From positions 12,586,735-12,650,734 of the forward strand of contig NC_057769.1 of assembly GCF_010389155.1 (NCBI RefSeq): a DNA stretch of 64,000 nt, read 5' to 3'. Within the stretch, counting starts at the first letter, position 1, and the number at the start of each line of letters is the position of its first letter. Position numbers and translations under genes: made by a program. This document shows, in pieces, positions 30,772 to 42,437 of the stretch. This DNA comes from Erigeron canadensis (Eukaryota; Streptophyta; Magnoliopsida; Asterales; Asteraceae). The notes under the pieces were generated by a model. The model searched no databases and was not told where the DNA came from. It was given only the letters and a program-made list of their open reading frames with translations.

Positions 30772-33186
30772 ATGGCTGCTGAAGGTGAGAATGGTTCTGG
30801 TCTAAATGAATCTAATCCTAATGTTACAACTCCTTTAAATACTAACCCTCCTCCTCCTCCTCCTCCTCCTCCTACTCCTGGAGCAAACCATGTCCATGTA
30901 CATTACTCCAACACTCCTGTTCCCAAATTCGATGGGAATGGTGAGACCTTTGGTACATGGAAAGCTAGAATGCTCTTGCATTTTGGTGGGATAGAGAGGT
31001 ATATGTTGAAAATCCTTAAGGATGGACCATATATACCCATGTCCAGTGGTGTTAGCCCTCTTCTTGACCCTACTGGGAGAAGAGGTACCAGGGAAAAGTC
31101 TGAGGAACATTGGTCAGACGAGGATCGCAAACTGGTTGTTCTTGATACCAGACTGAAAAACATGATCCTTGCTGCTGTTCCTGAGGAACTAATTCCAATA
31201 CTTGTGCTATTTCCCAGTGCTAAATCTATGTGGGATGAATTAGTTCTCCAGTTTGAAAGAGGAAATGACACCATTGTCACCAGAAAGGTTGCTCTTAACA
31301 AGAAGTATGAATCCTTCTTTGCTCTTCCCAATGAAAGCTTAACTGGTACTTACACCAGATTTACCGGCCTAATTAATCAACTTAGAGGCTTGGGAGTGGA
31401 GAAGGATAAGGATATTCTTCTTGAGAAATTCTGTGATGTCTTGCCATCCAAATGGGCACACATGGTTCTTGTCTTAAGACAAGGTAAGACCTTGCACAGC
31501 CATACTCTTGCTTCCCTTTATGGAGCCTTCAGATTCACTAAAGATAATGATGCTGCAAGAATATTGGCTGAGCAAGATGCTTTAAACCATGCTCAGAGTT
31601 CCAAGGTAGCCAACCTTACTAGGCAACCTTGTGCTGCTTTAATGTCTGCTGAGAATGTCCAGTTACATTCTATGAAGGAGATGTTAAACAACTTACTGAA
31701 CTCTGGCCTAACCACAAATCTAAGTAATGGTTGTGAGGAAACTGACGATGATGATCTGGTAGCCATGATTGCTAAAACCTTTAATAGGTTCAAGCATAAA
31801 TCTAATCGATTTAATGGGTCCAATAATGCTTCCAATTCAAATTCTCTGGATAAGGCCAATCTTATCTACTACAAATGTGGTAAGAAAGGTCATTTCATGA
31901 AGGAATGCAGATCTAGTCAGATGAACAACCAAACTGGTCCTGTTGTCCCAAATTTTGTTAAAACTGATGATTATAAGGCCAAATACAAGAAACTTAAGGC
32001 CCAGATTGCTCTCATGTCTCTTGAACAAGAAAAAGAAAAAGAAAAGAACAAGTGCATGATGGCTCAAACTGAAGGGAAATGGAAACTCTCTGATGATTCA
32101 TCTGATGATGAGGAAGAGATTAGAGATGTGTGTTTCATGGCATTAGAAAATCAACAACCAGTGGTGAAAGATGATGTTGTTTCTGGAAGATGGGTGGACA
32201 TCATTTTAAAGAAGGTAAGAGATTATGATGTTGAATTAGATACAGAACTAAAACTGGATATTGCTGAATCATTAAATGATGACCTGTTATTTGTTGCAAC
32301 TATGAGAACTGACTGTGAAAGATACTTGGAAACTGTTTTAGTTGAATTTAACAACATGAAAGGTCAAATTAATGATTTGCAAAGTGTCCAGTTGGCTCTC
32401 AAAGAGTCAGATTTGAAAAATGACGCATTGGAAAGAGATAACCAAAAACTGAAATTTGATCTAGAAAAGGAACACATGGTTATCAATTCTTGGGTACAAG
32501 CATCTGGTAAAAATTATGACGCTTTTTCAAAAACCATTGATGCTCAAAAAACTGCCTGGAAATCTGGTGATCTCCAGATGGCAGCTGTTTTACCCACAAT
32601 TCACCAGATGCCAGAATCGGTAAGAATTGAGACTCCCTATGACTCCTCTGACCATGTCAAGTTAGATTCTGTTGAGACCACCCCCGATGAGGTTCAAACT
32701 GGAGCCAAAAAGGCTAAAGCTCCAGTTAAGAAGGAATCTGGTGACATTCCTCTACCTCACAAGTCCAAAGAGTCCAAAACTCAAAAGATTAAAACCCCCG
32801 CTGAGCCCAAGTCCATGGGCCAGCAGCCTGATGAGAAAAACATTTTGTTAAAACTGGAGAATCAACTCCAAAATTTGTCAAGGCAGGTACAAAGTTGTAC
32901 TGCCAGAATTAAAAATTTGGAAAGAGCTTCATCTTCTTCAGTTGAAAAACAAAATGTCAAAACCCCTCCTCAAAAACAAAAGACAAAACAATCTGCTCAG
33001 AAAGGAGCAAAATCTGAAAAGAAAAAGGAGGTTAAAATTCTAGTCAAACCAATTTTTTTTACTCCTGAAGTTGGAAAGAACCCTCCAGTTTCTTCATCCA
33101 GTTCTACACCAAGTCAAACTCCTGAGACTTCTCAGAAGGAGTCCAGTGGACCCATCAAGAAAAGATGGGTTCACAAAAATAACTAA
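30772..33186 (+). CDS. Family B Gag polyprotein, intact ORF
   Basis: The ORF is 804 codons; its ATG is 45 bp past the primer site. Order: a Pro-run (residues about 25-35), a UBN2-type capsid region (about 50-270: VPKFDGNGETFGTWKARM, WSDEDRKLVVLD, PNESLTGTYTRFTGLINQL), a zinc knuckle (366-379), a coiled coil (about 395-430 and 480-590), and a long Lys/Ser/Pro-rich basic tail. The knuckle reads YYKCGKKGHFMKEC: the first zinc Cys (residue 366) is Tyr, which should weaken zinc and RNA binding. The protein would form virus-like particles in the cytoplasm. It is the only undamaged retroelement gene in the window. The pol behind it is deleted, so movement would need a partner element. Confidence 0.9.
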   Translation: MAAEGENGSGLNESNPNVTTPLNTNPPPPPPPPPTPGANHVHVHYSNTPVPKFDGNGETFGTWKARMLLHFGGIERYMLKILKDGPYIPMSSGVSPLLDPTGRRGTREKSEEHWSDEDRKLVVLDTRLKNMILAAVPEELIPILVLFPSAKSMWDELVLQFERGNDTIVTRKVALNKKYESFFALPNESLTGTYTRFTGLINQLRGLGVEKDKDILLEKFCDVLPSKWAHMVLVLRQGKTLHSHTLASLYGAFRFTKDNDAARILAEQDALNHAQSSKVANLTRQPCAALMSAENVQLHSMKEMLNNLLNSGLTTNLSNGCEETDDDDLVAMIAKTFNRFKHKSNRFNGSNNASNSNSLDKANLIYYKCGKKGHFMKECRSSQMNNQTGPVVPNFVKTDDYKAKYKKLKAQIALMSLEQEKEKEKNKCMMAQTEGKWKLSDDSSDDEEEIRDVCFMALENQQPVVKDDVVSGRWVDIILKKVRDYDVELDTELKLDIAESLNDDLLFVATMRTDCERYLETVLVEFNNMKGQINDLQSVQLALKESDLKNDALERDNQKLKFDLEKEHMVINSWVQASGKNYDAFSKTIDAQKTAWKSGDLQMAAVLPTIHQMPESVRIETPYDSSDHVKLDSVETTPDEVQTGAKKAKAPVKKESGDIPLPHKSKESKTQKIKTPAEPKSMGQQPDEKNILLKLENQLQNLSRQVQSCTARIKNLERASSSSVEKQNVKTPPQKQKTKQSAQKGAKSEKKKEVKILVKPIFFTPEVGKNPPVSSSSSTPSQTPETSQKESSGPIKKRWVHKNN

Positions 33187-33194
33187 TTGTTTAC

Positions 33195-34560
33195 TTGGGT
33201 GTGCAGGGCGATCGAAAGAAGAATATCTGGTATCTGGACAGCGCTGCTGGCCGGACTATGACCAGATGTAAGCCCCTGCTGGAAGAATTCACTGTCTGTG
33301 ATGGACCAGCAGTGACATTTAGTAATGATGGAAATGGGAAAACTAAAGGATATGGTGTTGTTGACAATTGGCGGATCCAGTTCACAAGAGTTGCATTTGT
33401 TAATGGTTTGAAATATAACCTGATAAGCGTCAATCAACTTTGTGATGATGGATATAGGGTACTGTTCGATATTGCTCAAGGCACTGCTTTTAACAAAGAT
33501 TGGAAGGTGGTGATGATTGCACCAAGAAAAGGGAATGTGTACATCATGGACATGGAGCCTACTCCAAAAGAGCATTGTTTCTATGTCAAGGCTGATGAGG
33601 ATACCAACTGGCTGTGGCATAAACGGTTATCCCACCTTAATTTCAAAAATATCAACAAGTTGTCAAGAAAGCAACTGGTGGATGGGATACCTTTGTTTTC
33701 CTTTAAAAAGGAGAAGCCATGTCCAGGGTGTGAGATGGGCAAGAAGAAAAGAGCCAGTTTCAAAACCAGGCAGAATTTCAGTATCACTAAACCTCTTCAC
33801 ATGCTTCATATGGATCTTTTTGGTCCAGTGAATGTTCAAACTAAAGCTGATAAAAGATACACTTTAGTTGTTGTTGATGAATACACCAGGTATTGTTGGG
33901 TGGTATTTTGGAATCATTTTGCACTGACACTGGCATTTCTCAGAACTTCTCATCAGCTCGTTCTCCAGAGCAAAATGGTGTGGTTGAAAGAAAGAATCGC
34001 ACATTAATTGAAGCTGCCAGAAGTATGTTATCTGAATCAGGTCTTCCCACCTGTTTTTGGGCTAAAGCTGTGGCAACTGCTTGCCATACCCAAAATCGGT
34101 CAGTTTATGTCAAGAGACATAGGAAGACTGCCTATGAAGTCCTTAGGAATCGCAAACCAAATATTGGATATTTCCATGTATTTGGTTGTCCAGTGTTTAT
34201 CTTAAACGATTCCAGTCAGTTGGGAAAGTTTGATGCAAAGGCTGATAAGGGTGTTTTCGTGGGGTATTCAGATATTAGAAAAGCCTATAGAATTTATAAT
34301 TATAGACTCCAAAAGGTACATGAGACAATTCATGTCACATTCGATGAATCTAATGAAGCAATCAATAAAAGACCAAGCCTTGATTTATCTCCAGTTGTCC
34401 CAGTTGATTTTGGTGTATCTGATCAAGTTCATCAATCAGTCAATACACCAAGAGATGTTTCCAGTCATCAGGACTTGGAACCAATTATACTAAAGAAAAG
34501 CTCCAGTGACACCTCATTCTATCCCTCCATCAGTTTCAATGTACCACAGAAACTGGTGAT
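33195..34560 (+). pseudogene. Family B Pol: protease and integrase, deleted
   Basis: The frame opens after a TTACTTGGGTGTGCAG that looks like a splice acceptor. The protease active site reads WYLDSAAGRTMT, with Ala in place of the usual Gly of Asp-Ser-Gly. The integrase zinc region (HKRLSH, then CPGC) and first catalytic Asp (HMDLFGPVNV) follow. At about 33906 the text jumps from YCWVVF to LESFCTDTGIS, removing some 40-50 codons with the second catalytic Asp and shifting frame. The second frame holds SPEQNGVVERKNRTLIEAAR with the catalytic Glu, the integrase C-terminal region and a Ser-rich linker to about 34560. The whole reverse transcriptase is missing after that. It is a deletion derivative and cannot act alone. 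Confidence 0.9.
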
Positions 34561-34932
34561 TGGACCAGTAAGAAGCAGACTTCGGTCTCAATGTCCACTG
34601 CTGAGGCAGAATAGATTTCTGCAGCCAATTGCTGTGCCCAGATTCTCTGGATCAAAAACCAGTTACTTGATTATGGTATGAAATACACAAGAACCCCAAT
34701 TTTTTGTGACAATACCAGTGCAATTGCTATATCTCACAACCCAGTGATGCACTCAAAGACAAAGCATATTGACATCAGGTATCACTTCATTCGTGATCAT
34801 GTTATGAAAGGAGACATTGAAATACATTTCATCCCCACTGATAAACAGTTAGCTGATGTCTTTACAAAACCTCTTGATGAGAAAACTTTTAAACATCTCA
34901 TCAGTGAACTGGGTATGTTAAATCCTCATTAA
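34561..34932 (+). pseudogene. Family B RNase H C-terminal remnant
   Basis: From 34561 another frame reads the RNase H block KKQTSVSMSTAEAE, a stop, then ISAANCCAQILWIKNQLLDY, joined to the ORF at 34678-34932 (TPIFCDNTSAIAISHNP, KHIDIRYHFIRDHV, ADVFTKPLDEKTF). The RT and the N-terminal RNase H that should precede it are deleted. The stop at 34932 is the normal end of Pol. Confidence 0.9.
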
Positions 34933-34960
34933 ACTGGAGAGGCCCTCCAGTTGAGGATGG

Positions 34961-35036
34961 TCCAGGTGATCCTTGATTGGTTGGAGATTGAACGCCTTGA
35001 TGTACTCAAAGACTAGTCATTGATCAAATGGATCAT
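34961..35036 (+). other. Third copy of the conserved stem-loop
   Basis: AGATTGAACGCCTTGATGTA followed by CTC at 34985-35007 is the loop word. TGATCC (34967-34972) and TTGAT (34973-34977) pair with GGATCA (35030-35035) and ATCAA (35023-35027). It lies 30-100 bp after pol, like the copies at 6674-6860, but in a different copia family and with different stem sequence. Confidence 0.6.
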
Positions 35037-35497
35037 ATTTTTAGGGGGAAAAGACTCAAAATATTTTTCCAAATTAAAATTCGTTTTATTTTGAAAAATG
35101 CAACTGAGGGTCATCAGTTGAAATTGGCATATGGAAAATCTCTCCAGTATGCTAGTTTGGTCTTGTCTTAAACTGGTGGTCAACCAGATTTATGTTTTAC
35201 TTGGTGGATACTTGTGACACGTGATGTTACTCGAGTGTTTTTCTCGCACTCACAAACGTCACCTGACATGTCTTACGTGTCAAGACTTTTTGCTGAAAAT
35301 TACTGCACTTTTTTTATGGGAATTGTTGAAGTTAATGGGTGAGTGGGAATACCAGCCGTCATAGCATTAAATGTTTGATGGAAGGTATTAAATGTTTTTG
35401 AATTCTCAAAATTACTGAAAATCAATTTTTACAAACTATTTCAAAATTTGGGGATTAAAATATCTTTTCGTATATATTTTGGTAATATTTTATTACC

Positions 35498-35634
35498 TAT
35501 ATATACCCCCACTAAATACCTTTCTCATTTACTCCACTCAAAATTTCTTTCATTTACTCTTCCAATCATTCACAATTCGAGATCCCTTTCTCTCTTTCTT
35601 CTTTAAATCCAAAACCCTAAATCCAATATCACAA
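35498..35634 (+). promoter_or_regulatory. Promoter-like leader of the internal accessory gene
   Basis: TATATATACCCC (35499-35510) is a good TATA box. It is followed by a CT-rich leader and a telo-box AAACCCTAA (about 35613) just before ATGGCTCC at 35635. This is the look of a plant gene promoter and 5' UTR, placed inside the 3' part of a retrotransposon. Confidence 0.55.
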
Positions 35635-36965
35635 ATGGCTCCTAAATCATCATCTTCTTCATCTCGTTTCGTGATGTGAATCTACTCACTGTTGAGTATA
35701 CTCCATCAGAAAATGTTTCTCGTGCTGTTGGTGCTCCCATTAGTTCTAAATTGATAAAATAAAATCCAAATAATCCAATGGCATCTCTCCAAGGGCATCA
35801 GGCCGCTGACTCTTTTATTGGGAAAATCCAATCCTTTCTTCGGATTTCTCCCCTCAGCGATGCCTTTTCTCTGAACCCAAGCAAGCTGTTTCACGACTAC
35901 TTGTGCGAGTTCTGGTACACAGCTTCTATTTCTGATGACTGCTCATCCATCTCCTTCTCTTTAAAGGATGGGTCAGTCCCGTGTACCATCACCACTGAGA
36001 CATTGAGGGAGGCCCTTAACCTCAGTTACTGGAGACAAGATGAAAGTCCAGTGGTGATTTCCTCTAATATCAATTTCCGTCAGGTCTTCCTTGACATGGG
36101 GAATAAAGAAGTTTTGGAGGGAGATGCACTGAAGACCAAGGGATCAATCACTATGAGAGGGCTTTCACCATCCTGGAAGTACTTCATGGTCCATTTGGTG
36201 GAAAGTTTAGGTGGGAGTTCTGGTGGTTTGGACCAGATAAACTCTTTCCAGGCAGAGATGGCATAATGCCTGTGAAATGGACTGAGGTGGATTTCGCAAA
36301 TATCCTGTTTAGAAGCCTGGTGTTTAAGTTGAAAGGCAACAGGGGTCCTTGTATCCCATTCTCACGATTTCTATCCCTTTGTTTCATTCTTATTCAGGGC
36401 AGAGAAGAGTACAACAACACGCAATCCTTATACTCTGTGCCAGAATTATTAAGAAATCTGGACAACCTTATGTCCACCTCTGATGAAGTCCAAATTTCCC
36501 CAAGAATGCTACTAGCATTCTCTAGAACTGATGCACCACTATCAGGTGAGTCAGAAAGACAACTGGGCGGGCCTCAAAATAATGAGGGACCCACTAGTTC
36601 GTCTGCAGGTGCTGTGACTGTTGCAGAAACCGGAGATCTCCCCTCAGGTATCCAGGCGGCTCCAAAAGCAAGAAGATCTACCAAAAATAGAAGAAGATCT
36701 AGATCAGGACTTGCTGTATCTGACTAGTCACAGCCTGTGATTGTGGTCCTTGAAGCAGTAGCCCATGATACTGCTTGAAAAAGGCTGTTTAAGTTCAAGG
36801 AAAACATTGAAGAACAAGGTTGAAAAAGGCTGGGAATATGTATTGCAAAATCTGATCAAGTTCAAGGAAAACATTGAAGAAAGATTGGGCCTTGATCTTG
36901 AAGACAAACAGCCAATTTCATCAGTTGCCAAAAGAAGGAAAACTGGCGAAGGGCCATCTGTTTAA
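35635..36965 (+). pseudogene. Family B accessory ORF after pol, broken
   Basis: The reading starts MAPKSSSSSSR, loses frame near 35672 and has a stop near 35758. It then runs as a 162-codon frame (35778-36266: SLNPSKLFHDYLCEFWYTAS, TTETLREALNLSYWR, LSPSWKYFMVHLVESLGG). It ends TAATG, where a second frame of 153 codons starts one base back (MPVKWTEVDFANILFRSLVF, PFSRFLSLCFILIQGREEY, a Ser-rich linker, RRSTKNRRRSRSG). A last frame ends SSVAKRRKTGEGPSV at 36965. I infer one former protein of about 440 residues. Similar proteins occur after pol in copia elements of the daisy family, as far as I recall. Function is unknown; the basic patches suggest nucleic-acid or nuclear association. It is not an obvious envelope, as no membrane span is visible. 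Confidence 0.65.
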
Positions 36966-37227
36966 GTTTTCCTTCTATCTATCTGCTTGTAATTTTATTT
37001 ACTTTCTTGTAACTTCATTGTAAAGTTGTGTATATACAAGTTGCCAGATTGTAATTCACAAGTTAGATATCTGATAAGATCTACAAACAATTAAAACTAA
37101 ACCCAAGGCATTTGATGATCTATAAAAATGTCTTGGAAACTTAATAGGTTTTATCAAACTCAAGTATTTCAAACTTATACTTGTATAGAAACAAGTTTGA
37201 AAATACTTGGCAATATTTCAGGACAAT

Positions 37228-38213
37228 TAGGGGGAATTTGTTAGGTCCAGTTTAAGCTATAAACTGGAGCTCTCCAGCGGCATCTGGAGAGCATGAAGAA
37301 TTGTCCAAAATATTAGAAGTCTAGTTAGATTGTACAGTTTAAGCAACTGATGACTTCCTCCAGTTGAGATCTGAAGACTTAAATCTGAAGACCTTCCAGT
37401 TGAAGTCGAAGACAACAAGTGGAAGAAAGGAAATGTCAATGGCAGCGAAGCCCAGTTGACATTTCACCAGATCAATCAACTGGAGATCCTTCAGTGTAAA
37501 TGCCTTTACAAAGCTTTACACTGATCACGAGGAGGACCTTTTACACTACATCCTTTTAACCAGACAATAATCTTGTCTGTGGATAAAAGTGCAAAGATAT
37601 AGAGTGGTTGAATAAAGTAACCTTTTGTCTTACTTTATTTATCACACACAAAGGATTATTTAACAATACTTTTGTGTGCTGTCAACCATACTTACACGTC
37701 GAAGTTGAGATCCCAATGCTCATACTTCGACTATAAATAGAGGTCCTTGCACAAGCTTTTTCACAACTTTGCAAATACATATATTCTGCAATATTGGTGA
37801 ACTTGTGCAATATTCTCTCAATCGCAAAAAAGAACATTTCACAACTCTAAGTGTTTCGATTGTTTAGGAGAATTTCCAAGTTTAGATCAATTGTATTTCA
37901 TAGGTTGTTAGGATATTTACATTCTTGTATTATCTTGGTTCCGCAACAACCTTGTATTTTATTTAAACAATTAATAAATAAAATACACTTGAAAAATACA
38001 TATTGTCTCACCAATTTATATACTTGTCATTTATATTATTGCATTGTATTTACTTATTCATACTGTCACCTTAATAAGTTTACCTCCAGTTAACCTGGTA
38101 CACAATCAATCTAAACTGGTCAAGTCCAGATTAATTGATTGTGTTGCAAAGTTCACTCACCACTGACATAGAGGTGTCTTCAGCACCCATCTAGCAATAG
38201 TTTGGGACTTACA
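37228..38213 (+). mobile_element. Polypurine tract and family B 3' LTR
   Basis: TTAGGGGGAATT precedes TGTTAGGTCCAG at 37239; the LTR ends GGGACTTACA at 38213 (975 bp). It is nearly identical to 29738-30713. The sequence beyond (AGCTCCATACC) is unrelated to the element, so this is the true right boundary. Confidence 0.95.
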
Positions 38214-38342
38214 AGCTCCATACCCAAAGACTTAAGTATTTCTTGAACTGTTTGTCATCTTTAAATCTCTTAATGTATGAGCAGCTTGACTCCAACAGTA
38301 AATTAACATAAATGAATAACATCATTGTATCTAATAGATATT

Positions 38343-38606
38343 ACTAGATGGTTACCTGCGCAATGCGGCGACGATGGTCGTGGAGGCATCGTGATGATGG
38401 CGGTGAGTTGTATAGATTATTGATGTAAAAGAATAGAGTAGTTATTTTAGGAATTCATGAGTAGATATTGTAAACTAATTTCATTAAAGGTTTATTGGGT
38501 ATTCAATAAGCTCATAAATATTGTTAGTTACATTATTAAAGGTATTTTAGATATTTTAAAGGTATAAAATTTGAAAGGGGAAAAAGAGTTTCTTTTATAT
38601 ACTAGT
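38343..38606 (-). mobile_element. Small Helitron-like element, minus orientation
   Basis: Read on the minus strand it ends CCGCATTGCGCAGGTAACC and then ATCTAG before T, i.e. a GC-rich dyad followed by CTAG. It begins near TTACTAGTATATAAAAGAAA. Small size and no ORF fit a non-autonomous Helitron. The 5' end is uncertain. Confidence 0.45.
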
Positions 38607-40790
38607 AAAGCAAATTGAATATCTATATCTATATCTATATATCTAATAAAACAGTAGTTATCCTAGCTTTCTAAAGTCATCCACCTAAGCTTAAACTATC
38701 TTCAGACTTTGCCACGTAGGATTTTTCCTACTGTGTCATCTCCATATTTTTTCCAACAATACTTATCTATTTTATCTATAAATCTAATAAAAGTAATAAT
38801 AATAAAAAATTAAGTGATTTTGTTTCTATATTATCTTTTTCGGTACCTATAAATAAACTTATTATTCCAAAACAATAACTTAACAATTTGTTATATTAAA
38901 CAAATCCCGTATTAAAAAGAAAGATTTTCAATTTATTTTGTTTCTATGTTATTTTTTACAATGAATACATTTATTGTTCCAAATCATGAACTTAACAAAT
39001 TAGTGTTTCTACAATATTATATATGCAACATTATACTGTTGTATATTTCAAGTTTAATGTTTATGTGATATAATATGCACATTATATGATTCTATTGCCG
39101 ATTTCAAAATATATTTCTTCGTCCTTTTTAATACATACATGTAGATACATGTTTTGTTTTAAATCAGTAACTTAACAATTTATTGTTTGTGTAAAGTTGT
39201 CGTCTAAGTTTAAAAAAAACATTGTATAAAGTTAAATCTGTTGTTGATATAGCGGAATGCTTATAGTAAAACATCTCAAATATAGTATCGAAAAGTCACC
39301 GATTAATTTACTGACCCAAATTCGTATGCTTATTAAACTTAACCATTAATTGTTATTTCGATATCTAATATAGGTCGTGGCCAACACCATATGCACTAGA
39401 AAATGGTAGATAAATTTCATGTTTTACTTATAGGCTTAATTATAGCTCTTAGGTTTGTTCCCACATATAAGCTACCATGCTTTGGTGAGCGAGATAAGAT
39501 ACCCATAGTGGCATCATTCATCTACATGAAAATTTTAATTTAACTACATAATATCTAATATATGTTTCTGTATGTGATTTTGGGTTTTAAAGATTCATGT
39601 AAGTTGATTTTCTTCATTGTTTTTTTATATATAATTTTCAAGACATGAGTTTAAAATAGCTTCAACTATTTCAAATATCTTGATATTTCTTTTCCAGACA
39701 GATGCAACATTAATTTGAATATAAGTATGTTCTTTGCAAATTATTGTAATATTAATTTGGTTTCTAATTATGTCACTCAATTACATTCTACCTAAAATTC
39801 TTATTCCATTCTTAATTCAAGAATACATGATAAAAAAAAAAATTTATATACGCATGACAAGGTATTTTTTACCTCAAATGTAAATATTGTTGTAATCATA
39901 TGATATGTAGGTGTAAGTGTCTTCTTAACTATCTGCTTTCAGATAATAGATGTAACAAATTTGCTCTAAAATCGTTGAGGTTATATGTTTTAGGTTACAA
40001 GAATTTAATAAAAAACTAGTAAAGATGTTTTTATATTGGACTTTTATTGAATTATTTATTGTAAATTTATGTTAACCTTGTATTATATAAAGTCGTATAT
40101 TGCACATGAATATTAACACTAGTAAAGTATATAACATATTAGAAAAAAGAAAAGGAAAAGTTAATTTTTATTTTAATTGTTTTTAACAACAGGCGAGAAT
40201 GGAGTGAGGCACATGAAAAGCATTAAAGTTAAAGTTGGGAGAATGACTTGCAACTATTAAAGATTCATATTCTCTATTATTTTCCTTTTTAAATCCCATT
40301 TAGAATTTCACTCGATTAATATTACCATTATTTATGATACCAAGTATATATTATATCCAATTTTTCATCTACATTGTAATGGACTTTCCCCTTCAATAGT
40401 TCAGTGTCTTGATTGGAAGTGAAGCACTCCTTCATTATCAGGTTCTCTCTTACTGTCTCACACAAATACGACACAATGAATAGTAATAAATTGGAACTTT
40501 TTGGTATGTTGAGTTGTTGACTTTACCCAAATAACTTTTAGATATGTTGAATTGTAATTTATTTTACGGTAATTTGCATGCTTAACCTAGTATAAAAATG
40601 CATTTAGTTTATTTTGAAAATGTAGAAAAGATAATAATAATCTTTTTAAAGGAATGCAATTCTCAAATTTTAAGAATAATCATGTTACAATTTTTAATTT
40701 ATGCTCTTATGGTACATACTAGAAAAATCCTTGATCTATTTATATGAAAAGATAACAGAATATAAATGATGCATGAGATTGAACACTTGT
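38607..40790. other. AT-rich non-coding DNA with degenerate repeats
   Basis: Helitron-like 5' starts (TCTATATATCTAATAAAA at about 38634 and TCTATAAATCTAATAAAA at 38772) and three imperfect repeats containing CTTAACAATTTNTTGTTT-like blocks (38815-39200) are present. There is no gene, and no matching 3' Helitron end that I can assign. Confidence 0.4.
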
Positions 40791-41936
40791 CAATAAAGGT
40801 AATATCGTTAATTTTTAACGTTAGACCTTCGTTAAATGCCAAGTCAGCTTGACACGTCACTAAAAAACTGACGTGGCCATACAACCGGTACTCTGGTAGT
40901 GCTTCTGTATGCAACATATTTATATATCTATCTAATCTAAATAAATACTATATAGCATGAAAATAAATCAAACACTTCCAAACAATCCAATTACAATATA
41001 ACTTCAAAAATCAAATCAAAAGCCATATTTAAACTCAAATCTATACGCTCAAAAGCATGTTCTCAAGGAAGAAAGAAGCTATACATGACCAGGAAGCCTA
41101 CTATCGGGATTTTTAACACATACGAAAATGTTAGATCTCGGTGGTGGTTCGTTTTACCGGCAACGTTTTCTGTCAAAGAAAACTAAGTTCAAGGTTTTCC
41201 ACCGATCTTTGCCTTCGTTTTTGTGGAATCAAGTCCGGATGTCAACAAAGATGGTGGCAGTCGGAGGTGTTGCAACAACCACTGCCACCTCAGCTAGATG
41301 TAATTTTTGTATATCATTATATATAATTATAGATCTGTCTATATATACGTGGTGATGATTGTCGTCATTGGCCGAATCTGGTAGTGGTGATTGTCGGTCA
41401 GTGGTCGGATCTGGTGGTGGTTTCCGTTCACCTGATGTTGCTCTCCTCAAATGAGTTTTATTTTGTAGTAGTCGATTTTTTTGGTGTTGATATATTCGGA
41501 TTTGTATTCCAACAATGATGGTGATGACGTTGGTTTTAATTTTGAATAAGGGGAACAAATATGAAAAAGATGACTGGATTTGTCACCGGAAAAGGGTGGC
41601 TGGACTTGTGGCTGGAAAATTCCCATCTCGGCTTGATACATAAATGAAAGATAGATTAGATACTCCGATCTTGGATTCTCGATGTTATACTTTTTATCAG
41701 TTTTCATATTGTTGTGATATGAGAATATCAATTCTCGAAAACTAAGGAATATTATTGTTCATTGTTGTGGATATGAAAGTATTTGAGAAATTTTTTTCCA
41801 CACCTACGGTATATGTATACCAGTATATGTGGAGCTGTTCCATTTTCAATTTGTTGTTTTTTTCAATGATAGTGGTAAGTTGACATGGCATTTAACGGAG
41901 TTCTCACGTTAAAAACTAACGATATTACCTTTATTG
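40791..41936. mobile_element. 1.15-kb element with long terminal inverted repeats
   Basis: CAATAAAGGTAATATCGTTA at 40791 is mirrored by TAACGATATTACCTTTATTG ending at 41936. The match continues inward with few changes for some 70 bp (GTTAAATGCCAAGTCAGCTT against its complement). There is no transposase; the interior ORFs are GT-rich and unconvincing. Long inverted ends without coding fit a non-autonomous Mutator-like element. A clear target duplication was not seen. Confidence 0.7.
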
Positions 41937-41998
41937 AGAAATTTTCATAAATAGAATCATTTTAATAGACGAAAACTAAATAGGTTTCCTTTAATAAG

Positions 41999-42437
41999 AA
42001 TTTTAATCCTAATTGTTATCTAATTATTATAGGACGGGTGATTGAAAATAACCATTCGTGTTATGGGCCCGTATTATGATCAAAGACATATACTTGAATA
42101 TCAAGTGAAAGATAACAAGTATGTTTATATTTTAATTCTTAACAATCTTTCATAATAATATCACATTATGAGTACAACTGGTCCAAAAAATTTTATAATA
42201 GAGAAACTATTGTAGCATGTGCTTTGTGGAGTGACCACGACAAACAATTTCATCAATATGTCTCAGCTAATAATAATAGTGACAAACCTGTAATTATTGT
42301 ATTACAATTTGCAAAGTATAACATTGAAACCGTATATATTCAAAATTATAAGTTTTTATGACTTAAATGTATGAAGATCTAATATTGATACTATCGTAAA
42401 CCTCGTGTCCAGCGTTGTACACGGGTCTAAAATCTAG
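41999..42437 (+). mobile_element. Helitron 3' part, copy 1
   Basis: It ends with a hairpin (CGTGT...ACACG), then GGTCTAAAATCTAG before T, the Helitron 3' signature. Its 440 bp match the 3' half of the next element. The 5' part is missing. Confidence 0.75.

Noticed and set aside
36264..36268. Translational stop-restart (TAATG) as a designed coupling
   Set aside because: The two frames together read as one conserved domain, so a simple frameshift explains it better.
35635..36965. Envelope gene of a retrovirus-like element
   Set aside because: No signal peptide, membrane span or glycosylation-rich ectodomain is visible; only the position resembles env.
41128..41355. ORFs inside the inverted-repeat element as a transposase
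   Set aside because: Too short, overlapping in several frames, and without catalytic motifs.
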